Shown: piece after piece, positions 52,158 through 62,022 of the stretch
Position numbering within the stretch: the first letter of the stretch is position 1
How the letters are laid out: each line of letters starts with the position of its first letter
NCBI GenBank assembly: GCA_900541195.1
Contig: UQIY01000002.1
Coordinates: forward strand, 23,671-87,670
From: an uncultured Collinsella sp.
GTDB lineage: Bacteria; Actinomycetota; Coriobacteriia; Coriobacteriales; Coriobacteriaceae
Direction of reading: 5' to 3'
DNA length: 64,000 nt
Program-made: the position numbers and the translations under genes
The notes under the pieces: model-generated
Database searches by the model: none
Seen by the model: the letters and a program-made list of their open reading frames with translations, nothing else
What the model was told of the DNA's origin: nothing

Positions 52158-52979
52158 ATGGACGCCACCTTCAGCCACATCAAAGCCGTGTTCTGCGATA
52201 TCGACGGCACACTGCTCACGAGCCAGCACACGGTGTCCCCGCGCACCGTGGCGGCGATCCGCGCCCTGCGCGAGCGCGGCGTGCTGTTTGGTCTGTGCAC
52301 CGGGCGCGACGCCCAGGCGACCGAGGCCATGTTTGGGCTCTGGGGTATCGAAGGCCTGGTAGACGTGCTGGTGGGCTGCGGTGGCGCCGAAGTCGTCGAT
52401 CGCGCGCACGACATCAACGAGCTGAGCTATCCGCTGCCGGGCGAGACTATCGCGCGCATCTGCGAGCACATGGCAGGCCTGCCGGCAACGCCCGTTTGCC
52501 CTCGGGATGGCGTGCTCTATGTGCCCGAGAGCAATGCATGCGTCGAGCATCTGTCGCGTGTCGATGGCGTGCCTTACAAGGTGGTCGACTTTGCCGAGTT
52601 TTTGCGCGAGCCGCAGACCAAGGTGATGTTTACCATGGCGCCCGAGGTAATGCCGCGGGTGATTGAGCGGGCGTCGACATTTGCCGATGACACCGTTAAA
52701 GCGGCGGCTCTGCAAACCACGCAGCGACTCTACGAGTTCATGGATCCGCGCGTGTCCAAGACGCGCGGCCTTGTGCGCGTGGCGGAGCTCAACGACATGG
52801 AGCTCCAGAACATCTGCGTGTTCGGCGATGCGGACAACGACACCTGCATGGTGGCCGACGCCGGCGTGGGCGTGGCTATGGCAAACGGCAGCGACGCTAC
52901 CCGTGCCGCCGCCGACTTTGTAACCGCGAGCAACGACGAAGACGGCATCGCGATCTTTATCGAGGAACATCTGCTGTAG
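52158..52979 (+). CDS. HAD-superfamily (Cof-type) phosphatase
   Basis: The 273-residue protein is a Cof/YidA-type HAD hydrolase with motif I FCDIDGTLLTS (nucleophile Asp near residue 14) and the C-terminal motif FGDADNDTCMV. The cap is of the C2B type. Such enzymes dephosphorylate sugar phosphates or nucleotides with wide specificity. The start at 52158 follows GAAAGG; the longer reading adds 56 residues through two repeats and is rejected. Confidence 0.88.
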   Translation: MDATFSHIKAVFCDIDGTLLTSQHTVSPRTVAAIRALRERGVLFGLCTGRDAQATEAMFGLWGIEGLVDVLVGCGGAEVVDRAHDINELSYPLPGETIARICEHMAGLPATPVCPRDGVLYVPESNACVEHLSRVDGVPYKVVDFAEFLREPQTKVMFTMAPEVMPRVIERASTFADDTVKAAALQTTQRLYEFMDPRVSKTRGLVRVAELNDMELQNICVFGDADNDTCMVADAGVGVAMANGSDATRAAADFVTASNDEDGIAIFIEEHLL

Positions 52980-52992
52980 CGCTAGGGCAGAA

Positions 52993-53025
52993 TCACCACA
53001 AAGGGGACAGGTGCCTTTGTGGCGG
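52993..53025 (+). repeat. Hairpin repeat, family 3 (copy 4, degenerate)
   Basis: TCACCACAAAGG (52993-53004) faces CCTTTGTGGCGG (53014-53025). Both outer pairs are altered and no T run follows, so it is probably a weaker terminator. Confidence 0.8.
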
Positions 53026-53485
53026 CCTCAGGCGATTTGGGCGAATTGATGCCTAAAATCTGCGCACAAAATCAAATATGATTGTCTGAACATCACGCTT
53101 CTAACCACCGATGGGTTAAAGATATTCTCATCAGTTTAGTAAGGTATTCCTGCTGGCTAATGACCTACCGCTCACGGTCGATTTTCGACCGTTCACAGGA
53201 TGTCTGCTCTTGAGCAAAATGTTGTGCAAATAAATAAAATGCTATTAAAAAACTGATAACTAACTTAATTACCAGTACAAACAAGAAATAGATAGCGAAT
53301 AAACGAAGGCAAATCTGAACAATTATCAAGAGAATTGAGAACTCGCTACAAAACTGTCCATATTTGTTGCTCAGATGTTCAAACAATCATTAAAATAGCA
53401 TTACTAAGCGTGCGCAATTACAGATTGCGCAGATACGTTTGATAGTGAAAGAGCAAGATCGCGGTCTCTTGGGGAGGAGACATCG
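53026..53485. other. AT-rich leader of the pilus operon
   Basis: This 460-base stretch is much richer in A and T than the rest of the window and holds no convincing gene. It contains CGGTCGAttttTCGACCG near 53175 and TGCGCAAttacagaTTGCGCA near 53410. Long AT-rich leaders often host global or silencing regulators, or a long untranslated region. GGGGAGGAG precedes the adhesin start. No promoter is certain. Confidence 0.6.
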
Positions 53486-56400
53486 ATGAAAGCGAATTCA
53501 GATAAATCTAAGCAGCGTAAAAAAGCGACGCGCCGTGTACTGGCAGGCGTTTTGTGCGGAGCCTCCGTTTTGAGCCTGGTGCTGTCGCTCGTCATGCCCC
53601 CAATCTCGCAGGCCATTGCCAACGATGCCCAGACGGTTTCTACCGAAGAAACTGTGATGGGGGGGGGTTCCTCAAGTGAGTCTACTGATGTAGAAAACAC
53701 CAACAATGGGGATACCGAAAAGCTGAATAGTGATGATGCCGAGAATGGCGCGAGCGAAGACGCCGCTGCCGCGGGACTGCCGTCCGACGACGCGGAGGCC
53801 AAGGGCGCCGCGCAGCCTTCCGATGATGAAACTAACGATGAAAACGCTATCGCTCCCGCTACCGTCAGTGCCGATGGCTATAACGAGGTGAAAGGTAATA
53901 TTGCTGAGACATTTACCAATGGCGGCAAGTTCCGACTGACGGATTATGCCTATTCGGATAAGCAGATCACTATCAGCAAAAACACTGCTATCGATCTTGC
54001 GGGACACATGCTCTACCGTGGTTCCGGCAACAAAGACTCCTTCTTTGTGGTCGAAAACGGAGCCACACTCACTATCGAGGATTTAGGTAAAACAAAAGAC
54101 GAACAGACCCTGGTCGAAACGACGGCGGGTCATCTTGCGTCTATGGAATGGGAAGCAGGAAACGGCTCTAATAGTGGCACTCCTAAGAGTCTTACTTACT
54201 TTGAGACCAAGAGCACGCCCAATCAAGATGGACTCGGCACAACCGAGACTACGATCAGGCATGTCGTTACGGGCTTTGGCGCTATCGATGCGGCATCGGA
54301 CAGCGGTTCCGTAAAGCATGTGGTCACCGTTAAAGAGGGCGGCACGCTCGATCTCAAGGGCGGCATGATTACCACGGCCGCCAATCTGAGCGATGACGGC
54401 CATGTGATTTTTTCTGAGGGTAAAGTCAAAATCGAAGGCGGTTACGTCACCAATGGCAACGGCGGTGGCTGGGGCGGTGGCCTGTGCATAACGGGCGAGA
54501 AGGCGGGCGCGAATGCCAGTCTCGAAATGACAGGCGGCGTGGTCGCGGGAAATAAGTCGGGTTCTGGCGGCGGCATCTATGCTGACAAGGGAGCCACCCT
54601 GAAGCTTACGGGCGGAATTATCTCTGGCAACGCTACGTATGAAAACACTTGCAACAGCGGCGGCAGTCCCGAAAATGGTTATGGCGGCGGCGTCTTTACC
54701 AAAAATGCTTGCGTTAGTATCAGCGATTCGGCAAGCATTACTAACAATCGTGTCGATTCCAATATCTCTGAATCGTTTAACAATGGCCTGCTCGGTGGCG
54801 GTGGCATTGCATGTGTAAATGGTGGCAAGCTCAGTATAACGGGTGGCTCAGTTACTGCTAACTACTCCCATGAGGCTGGCGGTGGCGTTTACGCTGGTTT
54901 TTATAACCAGACCATCGAGTTTGAAATGAGTGGCGGCACGATTGCCGGCAACGTGGCGGAGAACGCTGAGGGCGGCGGTTTGCGTATCGCTGGCGGTGAC
55001 AACACTGGTACGATGGCAACAATTAGCGCTGGTGAGAACAGCAGGATTTACATTACGAATAACAAAACGATGACGGGCAGCACTAAAGACCGCGGTGGCG
55101 ACTGGGGCGGCGGTGGCGTCTTTATCCAGCAGGGCGGCAAGCTCAATATCGTAAAGACGCTGATCACTCAAAATGATGCTGGCGGCTGGGGTGGCGGCGT
55201 TGCTGCCTGCCCCACGGGCGAGACGATTGTCTCGCACTCAAATGGTGCCGCAATCTACAACAATACGGATCATGGTTTAAGTGATCACATGTCTGCCGGT
55301 GGTAATGGCAAGAACGAGGACAGCGATGCTGAGTACATTACCGATCCCTTCAAAAACGCCGGCCACAAGGATTTCTTCCTCGTGCGCAGGAAAGGCAGCG
55401 ATAAGACGGTCGCAGTCGTTCTTGGAAAGATGCTTGGCAATCGCTCTGCTGGCTGGAAGGGCACCTGCGATGGCCAGGAGATCACTATCGATCCTAATGG
55501 CGGTGCCGAGGCCACGTACATGTTCGGCTTGGAGGCCCATCCGACTGAAGATGCCATAACAAAGGCACAAGCCGCAGCTACGACCATCATCAGCGGCAAC
55601 TACTCATACACCCATGGCGGCGGCATCATGACCAACGGCGATCTCACCGTCGGTGAAGTCAGTGAACTGAGCGTTTATCCGAACATGAGGCTCAACGCCA
55701 CTAAGGTGCTTGTAGATGCAGACGGAAACTCGCAAAAGCTTGAGGGACACGGGTACAAGTTTAAGGTGCTCCGCGAGGATGGTGCCACTGAGCCTTCTTG
55801 GAAAGATGACGACACATTTGATATGGGCGATTGCAGTGTTGCGGGCGAGGCGACTGTTAATCAATCAAACGGCAATATCACCTTCGACTCTGGCAAGGAC
55901 TATTCTTCGGGACAATACGTTTTCTATCTAGTTGAGGAACCCATCAGCGGTCAAAACGAATTGGACACCAGATTCGATAAGACCATTTACAAGATCGTAG
56001 CAACAGTTGATAGCAATCCGTACAAAACTAAAAAGCTCATGAGGATTGATATTAATTATTACAAGGTAAATGGAGTAATCGTCTATAAAAAGGGCGAGAA
56101 GGACATCGACTTTAAGCAACTAAATTCCGGTTACTCCGTTGATTACTTGAATGATCGCACGACAGCTGTGGTGACTATCGGTGACAGTAGCGACAACCCG
56201 ACCTTTACCAACAAAATCGTGCCGTACGCCTCTACCGGCTTTTGGACGCCTGCGGCGACTAAGGTCGTTAAGGGCGGCGAGATGAAAGAGTTTACACTTC
56301 AGCTTGCGACCGATGACAGTTTTCAGAAAATTATTCGTGAGACCAAAACTACTGGCGATAACAAGAAGCAGACGCTTTCGTTCTTAGATGGCTCTGATAA

Positions 56401-56875
56401 GGGGATTAAGTACTCGCTCTCTGATATCACGAAGAATCCCTTCACTGCCGGTGACCCTACGGGCCGTGGCGCTTCCAAAACCTTCACGTACTATGTGCGC
56501 GAGAAGAATGAGAGCTCAATTTTCTCGCATTACAAGTTCGATCAGTCGGTCTATAAGCTTGACGTCACGATGACGGATCAGAAAGATGGCACGATCACTG
56601 CCACGAAGGTGACCTACACCCAGATTAAGGATGCTGACGGTAATGCCATCGACGAAGGCAAGCAGACTCCCGTGGATTACAACGATGGATCCGATACTAC
56701 CAAGCCCAAGTCCACCCCCACCTTCATCAACACCTACTCCACCTCTTTGCCCCTTTCTGGTATGTCGGGCGTCACTCTGACGTACCTTGCCGGCGCGGCG
56801 GTGCTTTGCGTCGCTGCAGCCTGGATGCACATTCGTCGCAAGGCGAATGCGAAGGGAGGCGAGCGTCGTGAATAA
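53486..56875 (+). CDS. Large sortase-anchored pilus adhesin (putative tip subunit)
   Basis: The 1129-residue protein has a signal peptide (about 1-45, basic then hydrophobic), an acidic Ser/Asp/Glu-rich stalk (48-130), a Gly-rich beta-helix-like region (about 280-560 with repeated GGG and xGGxIxGN motifs), two Spy0128/FctA-like isopeptide domains (about 720-865 and 915-1070) and a C-terminal sorting signal LPLSG, membrane segment and basic tail. It is first in the pilus operon. Codons 58-61 hold nine consecutive G residues. Base composition is lower in GC than its neighbours. The last bases overlap the next gene. Confidence 0.85.
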   Translation: MKANSDKSKQRKKATRRVLAGVLCGASVLSLVLSLVMPPISQAIANDAQTVSTEETVMGGGSSSESTDVENTNNGDTEKLNSDDAENGASEDAAAAGLPSDDAEAKGAAQPSDDETNDENAIAPATVSADGYNEVKGNIAETFTNGGKFRLTDYAYSDKQITISKNTAIDLAGHMLYRGSGNKDSFFVVENGATLTIEDLGKTKDEQTLVETTAGHLASMEWEAGNGSNSGTPKSLTYFETKSTPNQDGLGTTETTIRHVVTGFGAIDAASDSGSVKHVVTVKEGGTLDLKGGMITTAANLSDDGHVIFSEGKVKIEGGYVTNGNGGGWGGGLCITGEKAGANASLEMTGGVVAGNKSGSGGGIYADKGATLKLTGGIISGNATYENTCNSGGSPENGYGGGVFTKNACVSISDSASITNNRVDSNISESFNNGLLGGGGIACVNGGKLSITGGSVTANYSHEAGGGVYAGFYNQTIEFEMSGGTIAGNVAENAEGGGLRIAGGDNTGTMATISAGENSRIYITNNKTMTGSTKDRGGDWGGGGVFIQQGGKLNIVKTLITQNDAGGWGGGVAACPTGETIVSHSNGAAIYNNTDHGLSDHMSAGGNGKNEDSDAEYITDPFKNAGHKDFFLVRRKGSDKTVAVVLGKMLGNRSAGWKGTCDGQEITIDPNGGAEATYMFGLEAHPTEDAITKAQAAATTIISGNYSYTHGGGIMTNGDLTVGEVSELSVYPNMRLNATKVLVDADGNSQKLEGHGYKFKVLREDGATEPSWKDDDTFDMGDCSVAGEATVNQSNGNITFDSGKDYSSGQYVFYLVEEPISGQNELDTRFDKTIYKIVATVDSNPYKTKKLMRIDINYYKVNGVIVYKKGEKDIDFKQLNSGYSVDYLNDRTTAVVTIGDSSDNPTFTNKIVPYASTGFWTPAATKVVKGGEMKEFTLQLATDDSFQKIIRETKTTGDNKKQTLSFLDGSDKGIKYSLSDITKNPFTAGDPTGRGASKTFTYYVREKNESSIFSHYKFDQSVYKLDVTMTDQKDGTITATKVTYTQIKDADGNAIDEGKQTPVDYNDGSDTTKPKSTPTFINTYSTSLPLSGMSGVTLTYLAGAAVLCVAAAWMHIRRKANAKGGERRE
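53659..53667 (+). repeat. Nine-G tract inside the adhesin gene
   Basis: ATG GGG GGG GGT (codons 58-61) contains nine G in a row. A gain or loss of one G would truncate the adhesin at an early stop. Such tracts switch surface proteins on and off in other bacteria. Confidence 0.9.
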
Positions 56876-58538
56876 GAAAGTTTGCTCCTTCCCGATCTTG
56901 TTTGCGCTGCTTGCCCTCCTGATCGGCACCTGCGCGGTTGTGTTCCCCGCATCCGCGCAGGCCGCGCCGACCTCGACCGGTTCCATCACGGTGAGCGGCA
57001 CCGTGGCGCGCAGCTACGACGCCTACCAGATCTTTAGCGCCAACGTCATCGATGGCGACAACGACGCTAAAATCGCCACCGACCTTGCCTGGGCAAGCGA
57101 TGCCGTGCGCGACGCCGCGCTGCCTGTGCTGCACAGCGCCGGCATGTCCAAATCCCAGACAACCGCGCAGGAAGCTGCCGAGTGGCTCAACACCGATTCC
57201 CACCTTACGAGCGCGCTGAGCGCACAGCTCGCTCGTTCTCTCCAGAGCTCCGGCGCCGTGTCCATGGCCCTTAACGCGGGCACAGCGGCCGAGCTGCCCT
57301 GTGGCTACTGGCTCATCGTCGCCGACGACGACGCCATCGCCCAGGGTGAGGCCGGCACCGCGCCGATTATGGCCCTGGTGGGCGGCAGTGCCGTCACCGT
57401 CAAGCCCAAGGCGGCGACGCCCAAGGTCCAAAAGCACGTGCTGGAGGACAGCACCGCCGCCTGGCAGAAAGCTGCCGACGCCACGGTCGCCGACGACCTG
57501 TACTGGCGCCTCTCTGCCACGGTCCCGGTGGGTCTTACCGCCTACGACACCTATACGGTGCGGTTCGTCGACACCTTGAGCGCGGGGCTCGACCCCTCCA
57601 AGGTCGCCGCGAGCATGCGCGTGTACGTGGCGGCGGGCGCGGACGGCGGCTTTGACGCCGTCTCAACCGGTAAGGACGGGCGCGCCGGCACCGAGCCCGC
57701 GAAGGGCTGGACCGACATCACAGCCCAGTGCGCTACCAAGGTAGCGGCCGACGGCAAGACCTTCACCGTGCGCACCGGCGACCTCATCGCCGCGCTCGGC
57801 GGGGCCGACGCCTTCACCGCGGGCGCCCGCGTGGTCGCCGTGTACAATGCGCCGCTCAACAGCGCATGCAGCCACGGCATCGCGAAGGGCAACCCCAACG
57901 AGGCCTACCTGCGCTACCCGCGCTCTCCCTTTGCCGACCAGTCCGGCGATGCCGGCTTTACCCGCACGCCGAGCGATGACGCGTGCGCCTACACCTGGGA
58001 TCTCGCGCTCATCAAGCGTGGTAGCGACGGTGATAAGCCGCTTGCTGGGGCGGTCCTGAGCATCGCCGACGATCGCGGCCGCACGCTAGCGGCCGACGGC
58101 ACGTGGGATGCGGAGGGCAAGGCCACCGTCGCCACGGGCGAGGACGGTCGCGTGACCGTCTCGGGCGTGGACTCGGGCAAGCTGGAGGTCCGCGAGCTCA
58201 AGGCGCCCAAGGGCTACACCGCCTTTGAGGGCACGCGATCCGTGACGGTCAAGGCCGAGGGCCTGGACGTTAAGCAGGTGGCTGCCGCCAAGCCCAAGCT
58301 CACCGTCACAGCCGAGTCGCCCCTGCGCGCCGACAGCGCGGACGGGTCGACGGGCAGCCTGGAGGCATCGCTCATCAACACGCCCGCCGGCACGCCCCCT
58401 AGCATCTTCACCGGAGGCTTTATGCCCTCGACTGGCGATATGGCAATGTACGCCGTGGCCGCCGCAGCGGTCGCCGGAGCTGCACTGATCGTAGTCGCGC
58501 TCTTGATCAAGCGGGGAGGTGGCAGCCATAAAGAGTAG
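56868..58538 (+). CDS. Sortase-anchored pilin (minor or basal subunit)
   Basis: The 556-residue protein has a signal peptide (VNKKVCSFPILFALLALL and on to about residue 35), a pilin-type N-domain (about 40-180), a middle domain ending near 385, a SpaA/Cna-B-like domain (about 395-480, with LAGAVLSIADDRGRT and YTAFEGT) and a sorting signal MPSTG followed by a membrane segment and a basic tail. The GTG start at 56868 overlaps the adhesin stop by eight bases, with GGGAGG before it. Compared with the next gene it shares the overall layout. Confidence 0.83.
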   Translation: MNKKVCSFPILFALLALLIGTCAVVFPASAQAAPTSTGSITVSGTVARSYDAYQIFSANVIDGDNDAKIATDLAWASDAVRDAALPVLHSAGMSKSQTTAQEAAEWLNTDSHLTSALSAQLARSLQSSGAVSMALNAGTAAELPCGYWLIVADDDAIAQGEAGTAPIMALVGGSAVTVKPKAATPKVQKHVLEDSTAAWQKAADATVADDLYWRLSATVPVGLTAYDTYTVRFVDTLSAGLDPSKVAASMRVYVAAGADGGFDAVSTGKDGRAGTEPAKGWTDITAQCATKVAADGKTFTVRTGDLIAALGGADAFTAGARVVAVYNAPLNSACSHGIAKGNPNEAYLRYPRSPFADQSGDAGFTRTPSDDACAYTWDLALIKRGSDGDKPLAGAVLSIADDRGRTLAADGTWDAEGKATVATGEDGRVTVSGVDSGKLEVRELKAPKGYTAFEGTRSVTVKAEGLDVKQVAAAKPKLTVTAESPLRADSADGSTGSLEASLINTPAGTPPSIFTGGFMPSTGDMAMYAVAAAAVAGAALIVVALLIKRGGGSHKE

Positions 58539-58646
58539 CTGGCAGCCCCACCGAGAGCGGGGCGAGACGTAGCGAAGCAGATGCTAAGACACGGACAGAT
58601 GATGACCGATCGAATGAGAACCAACCGGAAAACGGAGGAAAAGAAG

Positions 58647-60467
58647 ATGAGCATGAGCAAGAACATCGCACGCCTGGCAGTAACCGCCGGCCTCACAGCA
58701 GCGTTGAGCTTCGGCGGCGTCATGGCCCCGGTGACCATGGCGTTTGCAGAGGGTGCGGCGGGTTCGACCGTAACTTTCAATGACCCTACTTATCAAGAGA
58801 CTACGACCTATAAGGGCATCCAGATCTTTACGGCTAATGTGAGCGATTCTGCTGTTACCAACATTCAGTGGGCCGGCTCTTCTCAGGTCGAGAAGGATGC
58901 AATTCGGGATGTTGTTGTCAGTGCAATTGATAAAGCCGTGAAGGCAGAAGATTCCACCAAAAGCTACAGCAGCAATAACGCACAGGAGGCTGCCGAATGG
59001 CTGAATGAACATGCTAAAACAAATGAAGCTACAAAGGTTGCGAGCGACAATGTTCTGAATGTAATTGCGAAAAAACTGAATACCGCTGCTTTTTCCGGTG
59101 CATGGAAGGCGACTAATCAGGACAATAAATCCCTTTCCGGCCTTGCCGCCGGCTACTGGCTCTTCCTCACCGATAACACGACAAAGTCCGATAACGAGTC
59201 GACTGACGCCTTTACCTCGCCTGTGTATGCCGTGATTGACGGTACGAATACGACGGTGACAATTTCCCCCAAGAAGAGCGTCCCCACGGTCGAGAAGAAG
59301 ATCCTTGATGATGACTCCAAGTTGAAGGACGTTAACATTACTGACCAGACTGGCTGGGAAGATTACGCCGACTCTCAGATCGACCAGGAGGTCAACTATA
59401 AGCTCACCGGCACCATCGCCAGCAACTACGCCACCTTCAGCACCTACGCCTATAAGTTCACGGACGTGCTTTCCGGTGGTCTCGACTACGTCGACGGCTC
59501 GGTTGAGGTGTATGCGCTCAAAGACGGCGCTTACACCACGATCGATGCTAGCAAGTACGACGTTGCTTGGGCCAACAACACTCTGACGGTGGACTTCAAG
59601 GTCGACGGCACCAAGAAGGGCCTCAAGGACGTTGACGGCTTGACCGCAGACACCAAGATCGTCGTCTTCTACAGGGCCAAGCTCAACGGCAGCGCCGTGA
59701 TCGGTAACTCCACTGATGGCAGCAAGGGTGGCAACCCCAACACCGTCACGCTCACGTACTCCAACAACCCGTATACCGAGAGCGCGGGCACGACGATTGG
59801 AGACACCGTCGCTGACTTCGCCTTCAAGCTCAACCTCATCAAGGTCGACCAGGGCACTGAGAAGGGCCTCGCGGGCGCCGTCTTCACCATCCAGTCCCAT
59901 GACGCGAACTCCAATGGACAGTATGTTGCCTCGAAGGCGGACACTACCGCGGGCGTTGTCGCGGGCCAGCTCGTACCCGATGTCGACGCTAACAACCTTC
60001 CTGACTACGTGAAGTTTACGTCCGGCGACAACGGCCTGATTGCCGTCTCCGGCCTCGATGCCGGCTCCTACACGGTGACCGAGGTCAAGACCCCCGACGA
60101 CAGTAAGTACACCAAGGCCGACCCCTTCACTTTCACCATCACCCCGACGTATAACGACAGCACGATGAAGGTGACGGGCCTTGAGGCGGAACCCTCCGAG
60201 GATGACGTGAACCGCACCGACATCGCTTTCTGCAAGCTTGATGATGTTACCGGCGACAACGTTCTTCAGAAGGATGGTGATGCTCAATTTGATGTCAACA
60301 AGGGCGAAATCATCGTTTTCGTCGGCAACACCAAGTCCGTCGGCCTCCCGCTGACCGGTCTCAACGGCGTGACCTTCACTTGGATCGCTGGTGGCGCGGT
60401 GCTGTGCATCGGCGTGGCGCACCTCATCCGCAGCCGTAAGCAGGCTGAGGAGTCCGAGCAGGAGTAA
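58647..60467 (+). CDS. Sortase-assembled major pilin
   Basis: The 606-residue protein has a signal peptide (about 1-33), a fimbrial N-domain (ETTTYKGIQIFTANVSD onward), a Lys-containing segment ISPKKSVPTVEKK that resembles the pilin motif used for subunit linkage, a middle D1-like domain, a Cna-B/SpaA-like domain (about 405-520) and the sorting signal LPLTG, membrane segment and RSRK tail. ATG at 58647 has GGAGG eight bases upstream. It is next to the class C sortase and is the likely shaft protein. Its sorting signal is very like that of the adhesin. Confidence 0.87.
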   Translation: MSMSKNIARLAVTAGLTAALSFGGVMAPVTMAFAEGAAGSTVTFNDPTYQETTTYKGIQIFTANVSDSAVTNIQWAGSSQVEKDAIRDVVVSAIDKAVKAEDSTKSYSSNNAQEAAEWLNEHAKTNEATKVASDNVLNVIAKKLNTAAFSGAWKATNQDNKSLSGLAAGYWLFLTDNTTKSDNESTDAFTSPVYAVIDGTNTTVTISPKKSVPTVEKKILDDDSKLKDVNITDQTGWEDYADSQIDQEVNYKLTGTIASNYATFSTYAYKFTDVLSGGLDYVDGSVEVYALKDGAYTTIDASKYDVAWANNTLTVDFKVDGTKKGLKDVDGLTADTKIVVFYRAKLNGSAVIGNSTDGSKGGNPNTVTLTYSNNPYTESAGTTIGDTVADFAFKLNLIKVDQGTEKGLAGAVFTIQSHDANSNGQYVASKADTTAGVVAGQLVPDVDANNLPDYVKFTSGDNGLIAVSGLDAGSYTVTEVKTPDDSKYTKADPFTFTITPTYNDSTMKVTGLEAEPSEDDVNRTDIAFCKLDDVTGDNVLQKDGDAQFDVNKGEIIVFVGNTKSVGLPLTGLNGVTFTWIAGGAVLCIGVAHLIRSRKQAEESEQE

Positions 60468-60567
60468 CGCTCGCTCACCCATCCCTTTGGCAGGTGGGAA
60501 GTGATGGCCATGAGACTTGCGGACACTTTTCTCGTCCATCGACGTTCTTGCTTTGCCATTCTCTTTT

Positions 60568-60603
60568 CGGGGCAGACTCCGCACTGGAGTCCGCCCCGTT
60601 TTG
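60568..60603 (+). terminator. Terminator between the major pilin and sortase genes
   Basis: CGGGGCAGACTCC (60568-60580) pairs with GGAGTCCGCCCCG (60586-60598) with one mismatch, then TTTT. It may lower sortase expression relative to pilin. Confidence 0.85.
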
Positions 60604-60677
60604 TATCTGCGAGCTCGCGCTGCGCTATCCTGCTTGGTACAGCTCTCTAGCGCAACCTGACGAAAGTGGTGTGGCCG

Positions 60678-61568
60678 ATGTCACGTGCAAACAAACACTC
60701 CAAGCCCGCGGGCGGCAAGCCCCGCCGCAAGCGACTGCCGCGCTGGGCCGACCGGCTCATCACCATCGTCATCATCCTTATTGGCGTGGGCCTTATGACC
60801 TGGCCGTGGATCTTGGACCGGCTCGAGGCCTCGGGCGTGTTCAACCAGATCAGCACGGTGTCCAGCACCGTGGACGCGTTGTCTGCCGAGGAGCGCGAGC
60901 GCATTCTGCTCCAGGCTCGATCCTTTAACGAGCAGCTGGCGGGCGAGGCCACCGAGCTCCCCACCGACCAGATTGAGCCCTACGCCCAGCAGCTCATCTT
61001 TGACCGCGATCCCATGATGAGCTGGGTCGAGATCCCCTCCATCGACGTGAGCATGCCCATCTACCACGGCACGAGCGAAGAAGTCCTTATGGCGGGCGTC
61101 GGCCACCTGGAGGGCACGAGCCTGCCGGTGGGCGGCACCTCGACGCATTGCGTGCTCACCGCGCACTCGGGCATGCGCAACCTGAGCATGTTCGACGACA
61201 TCCATTCGCTGGAGCCCGGCGACCTGGTGCTGCTGCACACCATGAACAAGACGCTCGCCTACAAGATGGTGGACTCCGAGGTGGTGCTGCCCGAGGAGAT
61301 GGAGTCGCTGACCATTGAGCCCGGCGCCGACAAGGTGACGCTCGTCACCTGCACGCCCTATGGCGTGAACGACCACCGCCTGCTGGTGCATTGCGTACGC
61401 ACCAAGTACAGCAAGAATGACGTCGACAAGCAAAAGTCGCTGGCCGGCCGCCACTGGGGCAAGCGCGAGTTTGCAGTGCTCATCGTGGTCGTAGCCATTG
61501 TGCTGTTGCTGCTGGACACAGTGATCCACGCGGTCCGCAAGCGCCGCAAGGCCAAGGCCTCGGCATAA
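60678..61568 (+). CDS. Class C (pilin-polymerising) sortase
   Basis: The 296-residue protein has two membrane segments (about 26-46 and 265-285) and the sortase catalytic triad His163 (TAHSGM), Cys225 (LVTCTPYGVNDHRLLVH) and Arg234. A lid segment with Asp-Pro and Trp (IFDRDPMMSW) lies before the core, as in class C sortases that join pilin subunits. It acts outside the membrane on the three sorting-signal proteins upstream. ATG at 60678 is preferred over GTG codons just before it, with GAAAG upstream. Confidence 0.9.
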   Translation: MSRANKHSKPAGGKPRRKRLPRWADRLITIVIILIGVGLMTWPWILDRLEASGVFNQISTVSSTVDALSAEERERILLQARSFNEQLAGEATELPTDQIEPYAQQLIFDRDPMMSWVEIPSIDVSMPIYHGTSEEVLMAGVGHLEGTSLPVGGTSTHCVLTAHSGMRNLSMFDDIHSLEPGDLVLLHTMNKTLAYKMVDSEVVLPEEMESLTIEPGADKVTLVTCTPYGVNDHRLLVHCVRTKYSKNDVDKQKSLAGRHWGKREFAVLIVVVAIVLLLLDTVIHAVRKRRKAKASA

Positions 61569-61710
61569 GACATTCTTCAGAACCGCCAGCCCGCCGCCTG
61601 TCAACCGCCGCCCTCGTTACGTTTTCGCTGCATTTAGGTAAAGCACCTGCTCCAAGCGGCGTTGCCTTGTATACTAGAGCGGTTTATCTGTTATGCGGAA
61701 GGGAGCGCCT

Positions 61711-62022
61711 ATGGCACTCAGCGAGAAAGACGTGCGCGGCATCGCCGAGTACGCAAAGATCGCACTGACCGATGACGAGCTCACCCAGATGACGTCCTAC
61801 ATGAACGACGCCGTCCAGATGCTCGAGCCCGTCTTGCAATATGACTTGCCCGACGTGGAGCCCACGTTCCATCCTATCGGAAGCCTGTCCAACGTGATGG
61901 GCGATGACCTGCGCGAGCCCGAGCGCGACCTGCCGCTCGACGTTGCGCTCGAAAACGCCGGCAGCGCGCGCGACCGCTACTTCCGCGTGCCGTCCATTTT
62001 GGGAGAGGGGGAGAGCGAGTAA
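61711..62022 (+). CDS. gatC: Aspartyl/glutamyl-tRNA amidotransferase subunit C
   Basis: GatC stabilises the GatA-GatB amidotransferase that turns Glu-tRNA-Gln or Asp-tRNA-Asn into Gln-tRNA or Asn-tRNA. The 103-residue protein has the family pattern VRGIAEYAKIALTDDEL and the later VEPTFHP. ATG at 61711 follows GAAGGGAG. Its stop overlaps the gatA start (TAATG). TATACT at 61670-61675 is a possible -10 box. Confidence 0.93.
   Translation: MALSEKDVRGIAEYAKIALTDDELTQMTSYMNDAVQMLEPVLQYDLPDVEPTFHPIGSLSNVMGDDLREPERDLPLDVALENAGSARDRYFRVPSILGEGESE

Noticed and set aside
53165..53386. Small hydrophobic minus-strand ORF in the AT-rich leader
   Set aside because: It needs a TTG start without a ribosome-binding site and its composition simply reflects AT-rich DNA.
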